Below, piece after piece: positions 21,667-33,124 of a stretch of 64,000 bases of DNA (the first letter of the stretch is position 1; the number at the start of each line of letters is the position of its first letter). The DNA is from Phycomyces nitens. Its lineage: Eukaryota; Mucoromycota; Mucoromycetes; Mucorales; Phycomycetaceae. Where the stretch lies: contig JAHRBC010000002.1 in NCBI GenBank assembly GCA_022702545.1, forward strand, positions 7,068,001 to 7,132,000. Direction: 5' to 3'. Under the pieces are notes generated by a model that did no database searches, was not told the DNA's origin, and was given only the letters and a program-made list of their open reading frames with translations. A program made the position numbers and the translations under genes.

Positions 21667-22220
21667 AATGTAAAAAAAAAAAAGATATTTGGAATAGAGA
21701 GATACTAGAAAAAAGGCTTTAATGACTTTTGAGTGTTTAAATAGCTTTTTGCCAACTCCAATGACAGAAAAAGTAAGATGTGCTGTGTATTGTGGGACAG
21801 AGGAATAATCCACAAAACGTGAAACATGGAAACATACTAGCTTGGAACCCCTGTACTTCTTTCTTTGGAGGACCTCTAATTCCTGTGTTCAACAAGTGAG
21901 GGTCTGGTCTATTGATTAGAATCTATTTACTATGTTTGTAGATTATTAGCAGTAGAAAGATATCTGTAAATTGTTTTTGTTTCTTGGTACAACTATATCT
22001 TTAGTGGTTCGGCTCAATCTTGGACTTTATTAACATTTATCCCTGGATATTGACTTTAGGTCTTGATTTGACTATTGATAGATGGATCTAGTGTTGGGAG
22101 TGGTTAAACTGAGATGTCAAAGTATGGATAGACGTATGACCAAGTTATATTCTTTGGAAAATGGGTTTTTTGCAGATTGTTATATTGTTAGATTATTAGA
22201 CTTGAATATAATTATTGCTA
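21667..22220. repeat. Duplicated upstream flank of the F-box gene pair (copy 2)
   Basis: Matches 2079-3070 in blocks, including the box GTTTAAATAGCTTTTTGCCA near 21735 and ACCAAGTTATATTCTTTGGA near 22139. It lacks the ~400-base insert seen in copy 1. The shared flank shows the gene was duplicated together with its promoter. Confidence 0.6.
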
Positions 22221-22569
22221 GTACAGGGCTATTAGAAAAATATTGAGTGCTCATAATATTGAGCGCAAGGTGTAAATAAAAGGCATGTTTTTACATTTAT
22301 CCGATTCTTAATATATAAAAACAATCGATCTAGAAATGTAATATCATAAAGTATATCTTGTGTAGTATGTAAAATAAAAACAAAACATTTATTCAATGTG
22401 AGATCGACCTAGCTTTATACTTTTTTAAAGATAGTGATATGTCATCCATGAAAAACAATACTTTTCGGATGGTCTCTTATACTTATCCACTCTTTTGTCA
22501 GTTCTTCTCTTGACCTCTTTACTGCTGTAGGTTTGGTTTACCTTGGCGCATATTATCACCTAATATATT

Positions 22570-22870
22570 TCGGTTATTTTGTGTAGTATATACACCACAG
22601 CAGAGTTGGATATAAAGCGCTTGGCATATTCCCGATTATTACTTGCTTATAATCCTGGCACTTCGATATCTCAATAGTTACACACCAGGCACACACACAC
22701 TTTATACTGCTGCAGTTATGACTATTCATTAAAAAACAGGGATTCTAATTACAAGTCAATTTGAACAAAGATAAACACAATCATATTAGTTTTCTTTTTA
22801 ATAAATAACACTCACAGTATTCTTATTTCCTTTGCAATATACTAGCAACTCCAAATACCTCATTACGCAT
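22570..22870 (+). repeat. Degenerate direct repeat, copy 1
   Basis: Alignable with 24625-24870 in the same direction: ATATACACCACAGCAGAG versus ATATACATCATAACAGAG, then a ...CTTTATA...TGC block and TATTCTTATTTCCTTTGCAA versus TATTCTTATTTCCCTTAAAA. The spacing is about 2 kb. These could be old LTRs, but the DNA between them holds no recognisable retroelement genes. Confidence 0.4.
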
Positions 22871-24520
22871 ATTTTACGGGATTTTTATCATTTCATAGTC
22901 ATATAATGGGATATTAGTCTCCCGTAATTCTGTAATCGACCAGCTATTTCCCCATTTAAAGCCCTAGAGATACTTCTTTTGAGTATTTCGTTTTTCCAAT
23001 CTATTAATTGTTTGCGATTCGATGTAAAAGCAATATTTAACGGGTTTATCCTTTGAATTATAATTGAAAATCTATCAGTAAATATTTTTTATATATTTTA
23101 GAGAGCAAAACTATTCAATAATTACAAAACTATATTGTTAAAAATGGTAATAAATTGTGTATAGATGAGCAAGGATTAAAGGGTTCGGGGAGTATGGGGT
23201 ACTTGAGAAACCTCTTTTTTTAAATAGGCGATATTAAAAAATAAACTCTTTAGATACGCTTTCACTTGGATCCTCTAGTTAAAGAGCTTCTTTATTTTTT
23301 AAAAGGGTAATGCTTTGTATTTAAAGAGATTAATAGTAAATACACTATAATATGTATTTTTATTAGGTGTTTGCCAAGAGAATATTATGGAACTCACGTG
23401 AAAAAGAAAAAGCCACGACCAAAAACATATTCCGACTCCGTGACTTGCCTTTAAAACTTTTATTTATTCAAACACCGGTGTATTGTCTATAAATAAGAGG
23501 TCGAAACCTGCCAATTTTTTGGCTCTTAAGTACGAGCCATCAACGTGCGGGCTACGTCTACGTGACAACGGCCATGTATGTGGGGAATTTAAATTCCACG
23601 TACTAGATTGAAAAGTTCGTTTGACTTTGTAGTATCAGTCTTCCTGGACATTAGCTAGGTCATTAGGGGGACCGTACTGCCGAGGAACGATATTTTATAT
23701 ATATTACATGTTCAAAAACAAAAGAACGCGTAAATCACTTAATCAAATAAATGAAAAAGAATCAAAGGTGTTATTTCTATACCTTTTGATATGCTTTTAC
23801 ATGTCAAACACTAAAGATGTATTGTCCATCTCCATCTTCATTCTACTCCGTCTAAAAAAACATCTATGCATCACTGACCCTTTTCATCTTTACAATAATC
23901 TAATTGCACCATCTACATCTCTCAATTCAATCTCCCATCTTGTCTTTACCTTTTCAACATTCAACTACTTGAGCCATCTATATTTCTCACGCCAATCCCC
24001 CATCTTTTTTTTTCATCTTTTGAATGTTCAACTACTTGCACCATTTACATTCCTCAACAATACATCCTAAAATTCACTCTAATCTGTACTGCATGGCCTA
24101 CAACTATGCATCACCAACTCTTTCCAACTGACCATCCACTCCATCTCTACCGTCAATCACCTTATTAACACCCAGTTATTTTCACATAATTTGCCATTCT
24201 ATCCAAAGAACATACACTATGGAGAGGTACAGACCCAAAAACAGTACCCATTCAAGGCACTGGTTGCATCTGCAATTAGAACCTTTATAGACATGAGTGT
24301 CAACATTCGGTTTTTATTCCTTACGAGCTCCTCTCGCTCCCCAAGGTTGTTTCAACCTTAGTATATTCAAGAAGCTATATTTGGTTTTATTGTTGTGTAG
24401 GTGGTATAGTCGTGGGTCATCAATATTAAGTCCAAGATTTGGTTATATATTGTTTTTAGTGCTTATTACAGCTAGAGGTTTACTGGTTTTGTTCAGGGAT
24501 ATATTTTGCTACTGATAGTT
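22871..24520. other. Gene-poor stretch with degenerate tandem repeats
   Basis: No supported gene. At about 23895-24055 three imperfect copies of a ~60-70 bp unit occur (TTCAACTACTTGCACCATYT, then ATTYCTCA and a CCCCATCTT-rich part). They give rise to a 120-codon low-complexity open frame (23708-24070) that I do not regard as a gene. A more GC-rich block at 23440-23690 could be a promoter or an old element end. Confidence 0.4.
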
Positions 24521-24521
24521 T

Positions 24522-24575
24522 CACCACAGGCGCCAGGCCTTGACACACCCGCAAAAATAAACAAAATACTTTTAC
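24522..24575 (+). repeat. Short dispersed repeat with CAGGCGCCAGGYCTTGACAC core, copy 1
   Basis: CACAGGCGCCAGGCCTTGAC, then ACACCCGCAAAA and AACAAA. A near-exact copy lies at 27514-27570. The match stops abruptly on both sides, as expected for element ends. Confidence 0.5.
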
Positions 24576-24624
24576 TTGATAGTTTCCCCAGTCTAGCACA
24601 GTTGTAGACTGTGAAACTGATATT

Positions 24625-24870
24625 CTTGTGATATATACATCATAACAGAGTGCAATACAAACTCTATAATAGATCTTTGGCTACTCTTTGCTGATAACTT
24701 CGAGTTCATATCTTAATATTTATCCTCCAGGTACTCATACACTTTATAACATGCCATAATTAGCTATTATACAACAAGGAGTTTATTAGAGGAATCTGAA
24801 AGATAGTATATAAAGAACACTTGCAATATTCTTATTTCCCTTAAAATACTTGTTGAAATACTTGCTTCTT
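24625..24870 (+). repeat. Degenerate direct repeat, copy 2
   Basis: Partner of 22570-22870; see that entry for the shared blocks. Confidence 0.4.
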
Positions 24871-24919
24871 CTTCTTCTCTTATCCACAGCACATAAATCT
24901 AGAATATCGAAAAGATGTT

Positions 24920-25140
24920 TATTCAAACTTTAAATATTTTTGGGTGGTTATCAAAAAGGCTTTACTTGAGTCCAATCGAGAATATTTGAGATATGCTAAA
25001 TAATAATATTCATTCAAAAGGAAACAAGCCTACAACATTAAAGAGACCAAGAGATGCTCTGACCAAAATTGGACAACTATAAAAGAGCATACAAAAAGTA
25101 TGGCTTCTTTATGGATAATACACCACTATTTTAAAAAGGT
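24920..25140 (+). pseudogene. Tc1/mariner-like transposase C-terminal scrap
   Basis: The plus strand reads WLSKRLYLSPIENI, a stop, DMLNNNIHS and later RPRDALTKIGQ. This corresponds to the third catalytic motif region (SPDLNPIE type) and the C-terminal helix of Tc1 transposases. The acidic residue before LSPIEN is Tyr here. No upstream catalytic domain is present; only the terminal piece survives. Confidence 0.55.
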
Positions 25141-25179
25141 ATAAGGGATCCCATCTCATATTGAATTAAAGTTTTGGTT

Positions 25180-25869
25180 TTATTATATAGACTACACCAG
25201 ATATACTTTATTACTATAGATTGGTAGATCGATTGCTTGTATATACTAAGAATAATACCGATGCAAAGACATGTCTTTAATTTACACTTTATAGCAGAGG
25301 TTGCAATCAGTCAATATACTTCAGTAGTCCTGTATTTTTTGGATGTATTGTACACCAATATATAGAAAAACTTATTTTGAATATCTAGAGAGGTGAAATA
25401 GTCCCGAGATCTTAGCTTGCAAGCTTCTTTTAGGGCTATATCTTGAAGTGGCGGATCATAATATAGTTGTTCAACCGTAAGTTGAATACTAATAGAGTTT
25501 GTTGAAAAGTCTGAGAATCCATAGTGAATCAATGAGAGGATTGATCTGGTATACGAAATTCGGAATTACACAACAAGGCCATTCCTAGATTGATTGATAG
25601 CTGTATTGTTGTATGCCATAAGCTTTCCAATGTCTTTAATGATGCCAGGATATTTGACAGCTTAATCCTCAAGGAAGATATCAGAATTTTTGAGCCAAAT
25701 TGTTTAGTGGCCTGAATGTACCTGAACAATAAGATTTTAGGCTGTATAAGGCCATATTTTCTCTGACCTGATCAAGTTTAAAATGTAGTGGAACCAGCTG
25801 GAAGTGTATCCAGAGTGTACACCATTCATAGAGTCGATTATTTGGATCCACTAGGAATTTTGGAATCAA
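25180..25869 (-). pseudogene. DIRS-type reverse transcriptase remnant
   Basis: Minus-strand pieces in shifting frames (25869-25681, 25729-25529, 25532-25311). The clearest part reads DYFTSLDIQNKFFYILVYNT, followed by SKKYRT. It resembles the reverse transcriptase segment that in DIRS and Ngaro elements reads D-x-M-x-S-I-D-x-x-D-A-F. The catalytic Asp of that segment is kept (SLDI), but the second conserved acidic position is Asn. It supplies the domain missing from the DIRS copy at 8569-12895, but belongs to a separate insertion. Confidence 0.5.
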
Positions 25870-26329
25870 ACTATCTATAAAATATCAAATATAATGATGA
25901 AAAGAGCCTTGGATACGAAAAAATGAGCAGCAGCAGTGGTTAGATGAATGATCATAGAATCAATAACACAATAGGTGTAAATATACATAAAATACCGCGC
26001 TTTGTTCAATTTTTTAAGAGGCATTATTGGATATCGTCGTCAAAAAAGACTCGAAAAAATTAAACAAATGTAAAAATGTGAGCATGGAAAACGATGTTCA
26101 AATCATCCAAGAAAAAATACATCTTTCAAATAGGCTATCTATGCAAAACCAAAACTTTAATATGTTTCAATATGCAATAGAATGCAGTTAACCGCTGATT
26201 TTGCGCTCACAATAGGCAATCATATCATACAATCATTGACTAAAGTGAAAATTTGAGCAAAGCACAGTATTTTACATCTGTCTATATCTATCTACTGCCC
26301 TTAGACTCCTTGCCTAAAGCTTTTACCAC
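25870..26329. other. Intergenic, nothing recognised
   Basis: AT-rich DNA without a supported frame or repeat partner in this window. Confidence 0.45.
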
Positions 26330-26800
26330 GGAGCTGGACATTGCCAAAGCCAAAACTGAATGGAAAAAACATTACTGTATTATACTTTGGGAATATTTCC
26401 AATAGTTGGAAAAATACCGACCTCGGCTAAAAGGGCCATTTAAAGAAGCTTATATCTAACTATGTCAAAAAGAAATGACCAGAAAGCTTGCAAGCAAGAA
26501 TCCCCCGATTACTGTCACTAGAGGTCTGTGCGAACCTGTTTGGGATCCGGTCTTACTACTGCCTTACTCGTCAAGAACATCGTCGTATGATCAAATGGCG
26601 TTTTGATTGGCTCCTTCCCTGTCCATCCGCAGCCTGTCAATGTGGCACTATCAAAGGCAATCGGTCTCATATGCTGGTCTGCACAGCTATAACTGCGATG
26701 GTACAGAATTTTCAAAGATATTTGTACCCTTTCCTGCCATAGGAAGCCCATATCATTGACCATATTCAACTGCCTCTCTAGTTCCTTCAAAATACCTAGT
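26330..26800 (+). pseudogene. LINE reverse-transcriptase C-terminal remnant
   Basis: The best open part (26488-26742) reads RSYYCLTRQEHRRMIKWRFD, then WLLPCPSAACQCGTIKGNRS and HMLVC. The Arg/Lys-Trp-Arg followed by a Cys-x4-Cys-x-Cys cluster and H-x3-C is the kind of zinc-knuckle tail found at the C-terminus of fungal LINE polyproteins. Stops and frame changes occur on both sides. It belongs to a different LINE lineage from the copies at 5130 and 58978. Confidence 0.5.
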
Positions 26801-27769
26801 GTGGTTCGATTGGTGGGTGTGCTTGTTTTGCTGCGTGTTATTGATTAAACCACCTATCAATATACAATTCCTCCCGAACCGCATTCTGGTCAAATCTTCA
26901 TCAACCTTGCAGTCTCTTACCGCTAAAACAAAATTCTAGTTCAAGCCCTCATCCATCTTTCGACGATAGAGAGAGCCTGTCGCTGCTGATCCTTTTCATT
27001 GACTGACATCCAACATTTCTACTATTTTCTGTAAACCCCTTCCGTCTGCATCCTTCCAAAGCTGTGATTAGGACAGTGAAGTTTTTTTTTTGGCTTTTTT
27101 GTGCAATCAGATTCATAAATATATTGTCTGACTTTCCAAAAGGAATCCCTCTTTAGATATACCCTTGCTGAAATTCGTTCCCAATCTTACCACCGTCAGT
27201 ACCTAGTTACTTATTTTCAATTCCTTATGTCTTATTCTTTTTTTCTTCTCTATATAGTCATTTCGCATGTCTTCTTACCAACTGTATGTATATATTAACT
27301 TTGTTAAAAGCCGTTTCCCCCTACTGAGGGTTTCTTATGTGCTCTCTTTTCTTTCTGGCTGACTACCCTCTCTGTCATGCCATGTCAAACACTATTACTT
27401 TTTTTTCTTTTGTTCTTATACCTTATTTATTTTTCCCTATTATCTAGGTGTTTACCATTATTTATTTTTATATAATTTCGATTATTCTTTTCGTTCTCAT
27501 GGGTGACCTGTATACTCACAGGCGCCAGGTCTTGACACACCCGCAAAACAAACAAAGAATATTTTTACCTGACCACCCATAGTTTACTAGATAGACCCAA
27601 CAAACTAGCAGGAAGGGAGCAATTCTCCCGCCAACCCTGACCAAAATAACCAGTTGGATGATCAAAGGATCAATAATATTCATAAGAAAATGACTTTATT
27701 ACTTTTTTGCTATTCAAAAAACAAAAAAATGATTACAGCAATTGTTACTTTCTGTTATTTGACGGCCTA
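26801..27769. other. Pyrimidine-rich intergenic stretch with a dispersed repeat
   Basis: Probably the 3' part of the LINE remnant followed by ordinary intergenic DNA. At 27514-27570 it carries the second copy of the CAGGCGCCAGG repeat seen at 24522. No gene was found. Confidence 0.4.
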
Positions 27770-27903
27770 TCTAGTAAATATGCAATTGTTTTTATTTGTT
27801 TGAAAGTGAAGATAATGAAGGGCGATTCATATAAAAGTGGCCATAAAAGAGTGTGATAGATGATAACTTGAAGGTATGATACATGGGCATGGTTGAAAAG
27901 AGA

Positions 27904-28743
27904 CTATTTATGCAATTTGATATGTCTATCTCGATTAAATTTGGTGGTGTAAAGCTTGAGGCATATATGGCAGCCAAATTTTGGCCGGTCAACAGAATGT
28001 GTCTCCATGTGTCTTTGATAGCTGAATTTGATATCAAACTCTTCAGAACATTCTGAGCACATGTACTTCTTTGATTGATCTTGATCTGAATCATCTCTCA
28101 TCACAGCTGGGCGTCCATTTGGGCTGTAGTGCATAATAACAAGCGTGGATTGATGTTGGACTTGAGCTGGAGGTGTTTGGGGATGTACATCTTTATAAGA
28201 GATGGAATCATTAGATGTCTAGCAACCAACACATATATTACAAACATAAAATTTACCATATTCAGAGTAACCTTGAGAAGATCCTGGGGAACTATGATCC
28301 AGACAGGGAAGATTTGGAGAATAAGGAGGCAGAGTACACACTAGAGACAGATTTGTTAGTGTAACCTGAATATTGGCTAGGATTTACGAGTCGCTTTGAA
28401 TATTTTATGGGGAACTTTACCTGATAAAGGGCTATTCAAATGGCCATAATAAAGAGGGTACTCGGTGGGAGTTCCATGTCTAGGATAACTTAGATATCTG
28501 AATTCCTTTTCCTGAAGGAGATCTAGAAAGATATTTAGGGTACTTGGTCGAATAATTTGCGAGTATATAAATTACCATCTAAAGCCTAATAACGAGTTTG
28601 ACCAAAACGATGACGAAACGTCCAAGGGGTTAGCTATATGCACTCGTTTCACATATAATCCAGACATTCGGGTCAACACTTGCCAAATTATCTGTATCAC
28701 GCTGTGTATCAAGCAGGGAAACGTCAAACACAGCAATATCCAT
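27904..28743 (-). CDS. Two-finger C2H2 zinc-finger protein, five exons (copy 1)
   Basis: Exons assembled by comparison with the paralogue at 33485: 28743-28684, 28585-28576, 28522-28421, 28340-28257 and 28190-27904, giving 180 residues. The ATG opens MDIAVFDVSLLDTQRDTDNL. Classical fingers lie at about 130-150 (CSECSEEFDIKFSYQRHMET, then H) and 159-179 (CHICLKLYTTKFNRDRHIKL, then H), suggesting a DNA-binding regulator. The N-terminal part is Ser/Pro/Tyr-rich. Intron 1 starts with GC rather than GT, exon 2 is only 10 bases, and the last acceptor differs from the paralogue (CCA where it has CAG), so AAAG a few bases on is inferred. Exon phases and lengths agree with the paralogue (102-base exon 3), supporting the model. 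Target genes are unknown. Confidence 0.7.
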
Positions 28744-28954
28744 TGTAAAAGAAGTAGGAAAGTAGTGGGAAGCAAAAAGTAGATGGATTGAGAAGAAAGA
28801 ATGAGGGAAAAATTGGTTTCAGCCTCTTGATTTTATACTTAGGTCCATGATATATCTTGAGAAACCTACAAGACCAGTGTGCTTGGAGTAAAGTAGTAGT
28901 AGGTTGAAGAGGTTTACCTACTGATATTTGTGTAACTTGTCACATTGCTGATTG

Positions 28955-29100
28955 GCTTAAACAAACAAACTCAAAAAAAAAGACGGCCATTTTTAAGAGT
29001 CCGTCAGTTTGATCAACATATCAACCTATTCAACTTCTTTAATTGTACTTCTTGGACCAAACGCTGTCTTTTGTTTTCAATATAATCGCAAAAATTACTA
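28955..29100 (-). promoter_or_regulatory. Conserved upstream block of the C2H2 gene family (copy 1)
   Basis: The minus strand here matches 33125-33260 upstream of the plus-strand paralogue. Shared blocks: TTTGCGATTATATTGAAA, then a CAAACGC...TTTTGTCC block, AGAAGTA-ATTAA, GTTGATCA and a GCCGTC stretch. Conservation between otherwise diverged paralogues suggests regulatory function. A third copy lies at 36580-36725. Confidence 0.5.
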
Positions 29101-29632
29101 AATTTCATGAAATTGATTACACAAATTAATTTTATTGTTTGCTACTACTCTACATCCTACATTGATAGATAGTCAATTATATTATCTTTTGATATAACTC
29201 TATGGAGACTATATCTAATATACTATTCCATTCGGATTTGTATAGTTGTTTATATAAAAACCATCTCAATTATTAAAATAATTTCATATTTTGTTATTCA
29301 AGAATATATAGTCTGTATACAAGTATAATAAGAGTGTATTAATATACATATATAATCCTTTTAAATATGATCAATTCAGTATTAAATAGACATCTTGGCT
29401 ATATGGTTAAAGTAATGGTTTATTTATTGAATATTAAAAAGACTTTAATATTTTATTAAATTATATTAGTAATTATTTAAAGTTATTTTATGCCATTGTA
29501 GTGGTTAAAGAAGTATATGGTCTGTGCACTGACAGGTTATATATTATTCTTTTGAAAAAGACATTCAAATATTTTCTTGGTAAAAAAATTCAGGAACAAA
29601 GTTCTTGGTATATTTGTAGTACAAGTTTTTTT

Positions 29633-30119
29633 CAGAGTACAAATTTATTTATAATTCACTTGAATTTAGTAATATCCTCGTCCTCTTTCTTGGCTTCCTC
29701 CTCTTCCCCTTTTTATAAAACACCAATGAAAACAATCAGACGATTTCATTTTAAGCTTTAAAGTTCCAAGCCTTGTTTTACGTCACTCGCTCACGAATGG
29801 TACTTTTGTCCTAGATATCTGTGAGAATACCCAAAAGATCTCTTTTAATATAAAACCAAATTATTGTCATTAGCAAAGACTTGTTCAGAAATACATTTGT
29901 TAAAAGTCACTATGAAATATATAGCCAGTTGCTTTATTGGCTTTTTTTTAAAGAAATCTATGGCTTGAAAAATATATGTAGTGACGCAAACAAGGCTTAG
30001 AACTTTAAAGCATAATATGGTATAAGCTCATTATTCTTTATTGAATTTTCATAAAAAGAGGAAGAGGAGAAAAATAATATTACTGAGTCCAAGTAAATTA
30101 TAGATACATTTGTACTCTG
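29633..30119. mobile_element. Fold-back / MITE-like element (copy 1)
   Basis: Long imperfect inverted repeats of about 140-155 bp (29633-29788 and 29979-30119) enclose a ~190 bp non-coding spacer. Arm landmarks: CAGAGTACAAAT at the outer end, TAAAGTTCCAAGCCTTGTTT and CGTCAC at the inner end, with the reverse complements on the right arm. No coding capacity. A second copy is at 37258-37760 inside the duplication, so it may have been duplicated with the gene. Confidence 0.6.
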
Positions 30120-30150
30120 TATTAGACTTGTATGGTGTGTTCGTACATGG

Positions 30151-31499
30151 ATATCAATGTTGACATATTGTTCACAAGCCCAAGACGTTTGCCAATATAA
30201 AGTTATAAGAAATCAAATCCTTGCGCTGGAGATCTATAGTATTGTTTAACCCATTTAATGGCTTTATTTTGTATGAATTAACTTTAATAAAAAAGACTTT
30301 AGTTCAAAGATATGCCACCAAGAGAAAATTACATGGGAAGGATCCTAATTTTCATGGAATTGAAACAGACTAAAGGGCTATTGTCGGCAATTAAATAAAG
30401 AATAAATGAATAAAACGCAAGTCACTTGTCTGTGACTTTGTATTTCTGTACCTGACCAACTTGCATTAATCCACCAAAAAAGATAAAAGATGCTTTGTGG
30501 ACTAATTATTAGGTTCATAACTGTGTTTTCTGACTAAAATAATAATAATACTTTACGAAGATTTTGAGAGTTCTATCCAAAGTTCTGCTATAAACGGAAT
30601 TGGATCAAGAGATATTAGGGTGCAGTAAAAATATCAAGGTTGCCTTCAATGTAACTATATAAGTCTCTGGATGCTAATATCTATACTTTCCTCGAGCATC
30701 CCAACAGCATTATTTAGATAACAGAATATTAGTATAAACACAGCTCACAAAGTTGAAAAGAAGGTTATCTCGGAAAAATGTACTTTTCGTCGCCATGTTG
30801 TTGTTGATGATGGCAAAGAATAATTTTATGCTTCTTCTTTTTACATTTTTTCTTTAATTCATGTTATATATTTATAATCGAATTGTAATTCTTATTTTTT
30901 TGAAACTTTTTTTAAAATTCAAATGTGTACTTCTTGGACATTAGATTATGGAATCATAAAGACCTGATTACTACTTGAAATTAGGAATTATATTTTCCAA
31001 TGGTATCAGTAGATCGATACAGCAAAGAAAGTCCCACGATTACACATTACTCATATATCTTTGTTGTCAATACTTTTTTTACGCATCACAATCAACATCA
31101 TCAGAATCACTTTTTGAACCAACCTTTTCTTTGTTTGGGAGCAGACGCTGTTAAATGAATAGTATTCCAAAACTCGGGAATCTATCAAATATGGCTGCTA
31201 GCATAATAATATGCTTAGAATAAGTAAAGACTCTAAACTAAATCACTTCATATTGTACCAATCTTGTCAACAAGAGTTTAATATCGCTCAAACAAACTGC
31301 AATCAGTCAGCCCTTTACTCTTCGCATCAACATGCCAGAAATTTTACCGCTGTAGAAACGGTGTCAAACATAGATCACTACTCGGATCTCTTTCTTGCTT
31401 TGGTCTCTGTCTATCAAAAGTAAAAAAAAAAACTCCTATATTATGTGTCGACTAGTATTCTTATTGATTTATATAGTCCATGGATTTACACTATGTCGA
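30151..31499. other. Intergenic stretch, no supported gene
   Basis: Nothing recognisable. An open stretch at 31211-31423 (70 codons, plus) has no features. Confidence 0.4.
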
Positions 31500-32400
31500 T
31501 TCAACGGTATACCGTTTTGCAGTAAGTCGGCAATACCGTTATTTTATATGTGGAGTTTTATCAAAAGAAATTGAAACAAAATCCAAAGTCGATAGTTAAA
31601 GCTAGATACACCATTGCGTCCCATAAAATGCAACAACAACGTGGTATTGCCACCATTCCCATAAAAAAAAAACAAAAGATACCTTTCACCCGTAATGCAA
31701 CTTCATTCTTACATGTCACCAAGCGACCCAAGATTACGAACGAAAACACCCCAATCTTGTCCGCCATATCAACAGTAATTAGTCCACACAACGCGCATTT
31801 GACTCCTGGACATGAACAACTTTCAAACCAATAGTTGATTGTTGAAACCAACGTGTCATTGAAAAACATTATTGTAGCATATATTATATGCTAAACCAAG
31901 CGTTAGAGATAGAATTGGTGAACTTGTCCTATTTTCTCTGGACGTTTACCCAGCCAGATAATACTGCAACTGACGATGGGGCTCTTCAGAATATTATCCA
32001 ATATTTGTGAGCGGATTTTTGTAAAAGTGTCATTGAAATGTCTTTTGCCACCCGAAATATGAACGTTTGTTTTGGATAGACCGTATTACTCCCATTTTCC
32101 AAACATTTGGTGACCAGAGCCAGTTTCTTGGATTCCAATGGTGCGAGATTCCTACCAAAGAGTATGTCGAATTGGCCATTGACCCATATACAAGGATGAA
32201 AACTACACCGATCAAATAACATGTTGGGGTTGGGTACGATATTAATGGCCACAGTCGTTTGGTAATGGAAGGACCAAGCAGTAGCACCTTAAACGAAGAC
32301 TTGGATCACACCCAAGATGATAGAACTACTCACTCCATTCTTACGACGCCATACCACTTCATCGTCTTCTAGTCTTTGTTCTGTCGTGTCATATTCTCTG
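31500..32400 (+). pseudogene. Degenerate coding region of unknown family
   Basis: Plus-strand translation in one frame around 32060-32330 reads FWIDRITPIFQTFGDQSQFL, GFQWCEIPTKEYVELAIDP and, after one stop, VGYDINGHSRLVMEGPSSST. The composition and the rarity of stops look like real protein, but stops and frame changes break it from 31500 on. I do not recognise the family with confidence. The style is that of multi-copy proteins of mucoralean genomes. It could be a retroelement-borne gene or a dead host gene. Confidence 0.4.
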
Positions 32401-33124
32401 CAGTGTGTATGTAACTGCCATTACTCTTTCTACAACAGTATTTGACTCTGATAATATTGGTAGTTATATTAAAACGGAAATGCGATTTGTGTATATTACT
32501 CTTACATTTAACAATTGTCATTTATGGATGCAAGACTTTGAATTCGTCGCCTATCTTTTCGCTTCTCTTCAGGAGCAACAAGTTATCCTATAAAAAAAAC
32601 AAAAAAGACATGAAGGAAAGCTAGGGTGTCATTGAGATATAAAAAAACAGAAATAGAGGATTGCATATTCTTTGTGAGATAATTGGGGCCATGTAACCTC
32701 GGTCTGTTTGACGTTATTTATTCAATAAAAGATACAAGTCATGACAGTATTTTCTGATTATCTAAATATTTTCACCTTGTCATTTTGGCAAAGCTTATTT
32801 CCAACAATCTGCAAATCATTATTTACGTCGAGCAAAACTTTTACACAGTAGATGCGCAAAAGAAAAGTTTCCGAAAAAGAAAAGTGTACTCTTGTTATAC
32901 ATGTATATATTCAATACTTTATTAAACAGTAAAATATCAAATTAGTTTTATAATTGAAATAGTCTCTATATCAACAGCTATGAAAAAGTTGAATAAAATG
33001 ATGTATTGGACAAAATCCCCCAAAGAATTATACAAATAGATAATATAATTGGCTGTTTTAAAGTGTAGTCTGTAGAGTGGCAATAAGTTATAGTATCAGG
33101 TTACCCAATCACTTTGTAAAAGCA
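32401..33124. other. Intergenic, nothing recognised
   Basis: AT-rich, with short open stretches only (32405-32593, 32442-32624). Confidence 0.45.

Larger units (their letters stand above)
27770..30150. repeat. Segmental duplication, copy 1 (C2H2 gene plus flank)
   Basis: Near-identical to 35395-37795 at a constant offset of 7625 bases from the C2H2 stop codon to about 29640, without indels in that part. Beyond 29640 (37265) the copies diverge visibly, with base changes and small indels, up to about 30150. The abrupt change in identity suggests a recent duplication or gene conversion covering only the first 1.9 kb. Confidence 0.85.

Noticed and set aside
23708..24070. 120-codon plus-strand frame
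   Set aside because: Translation of degenerate tandem repeats; no domain and low complexity.
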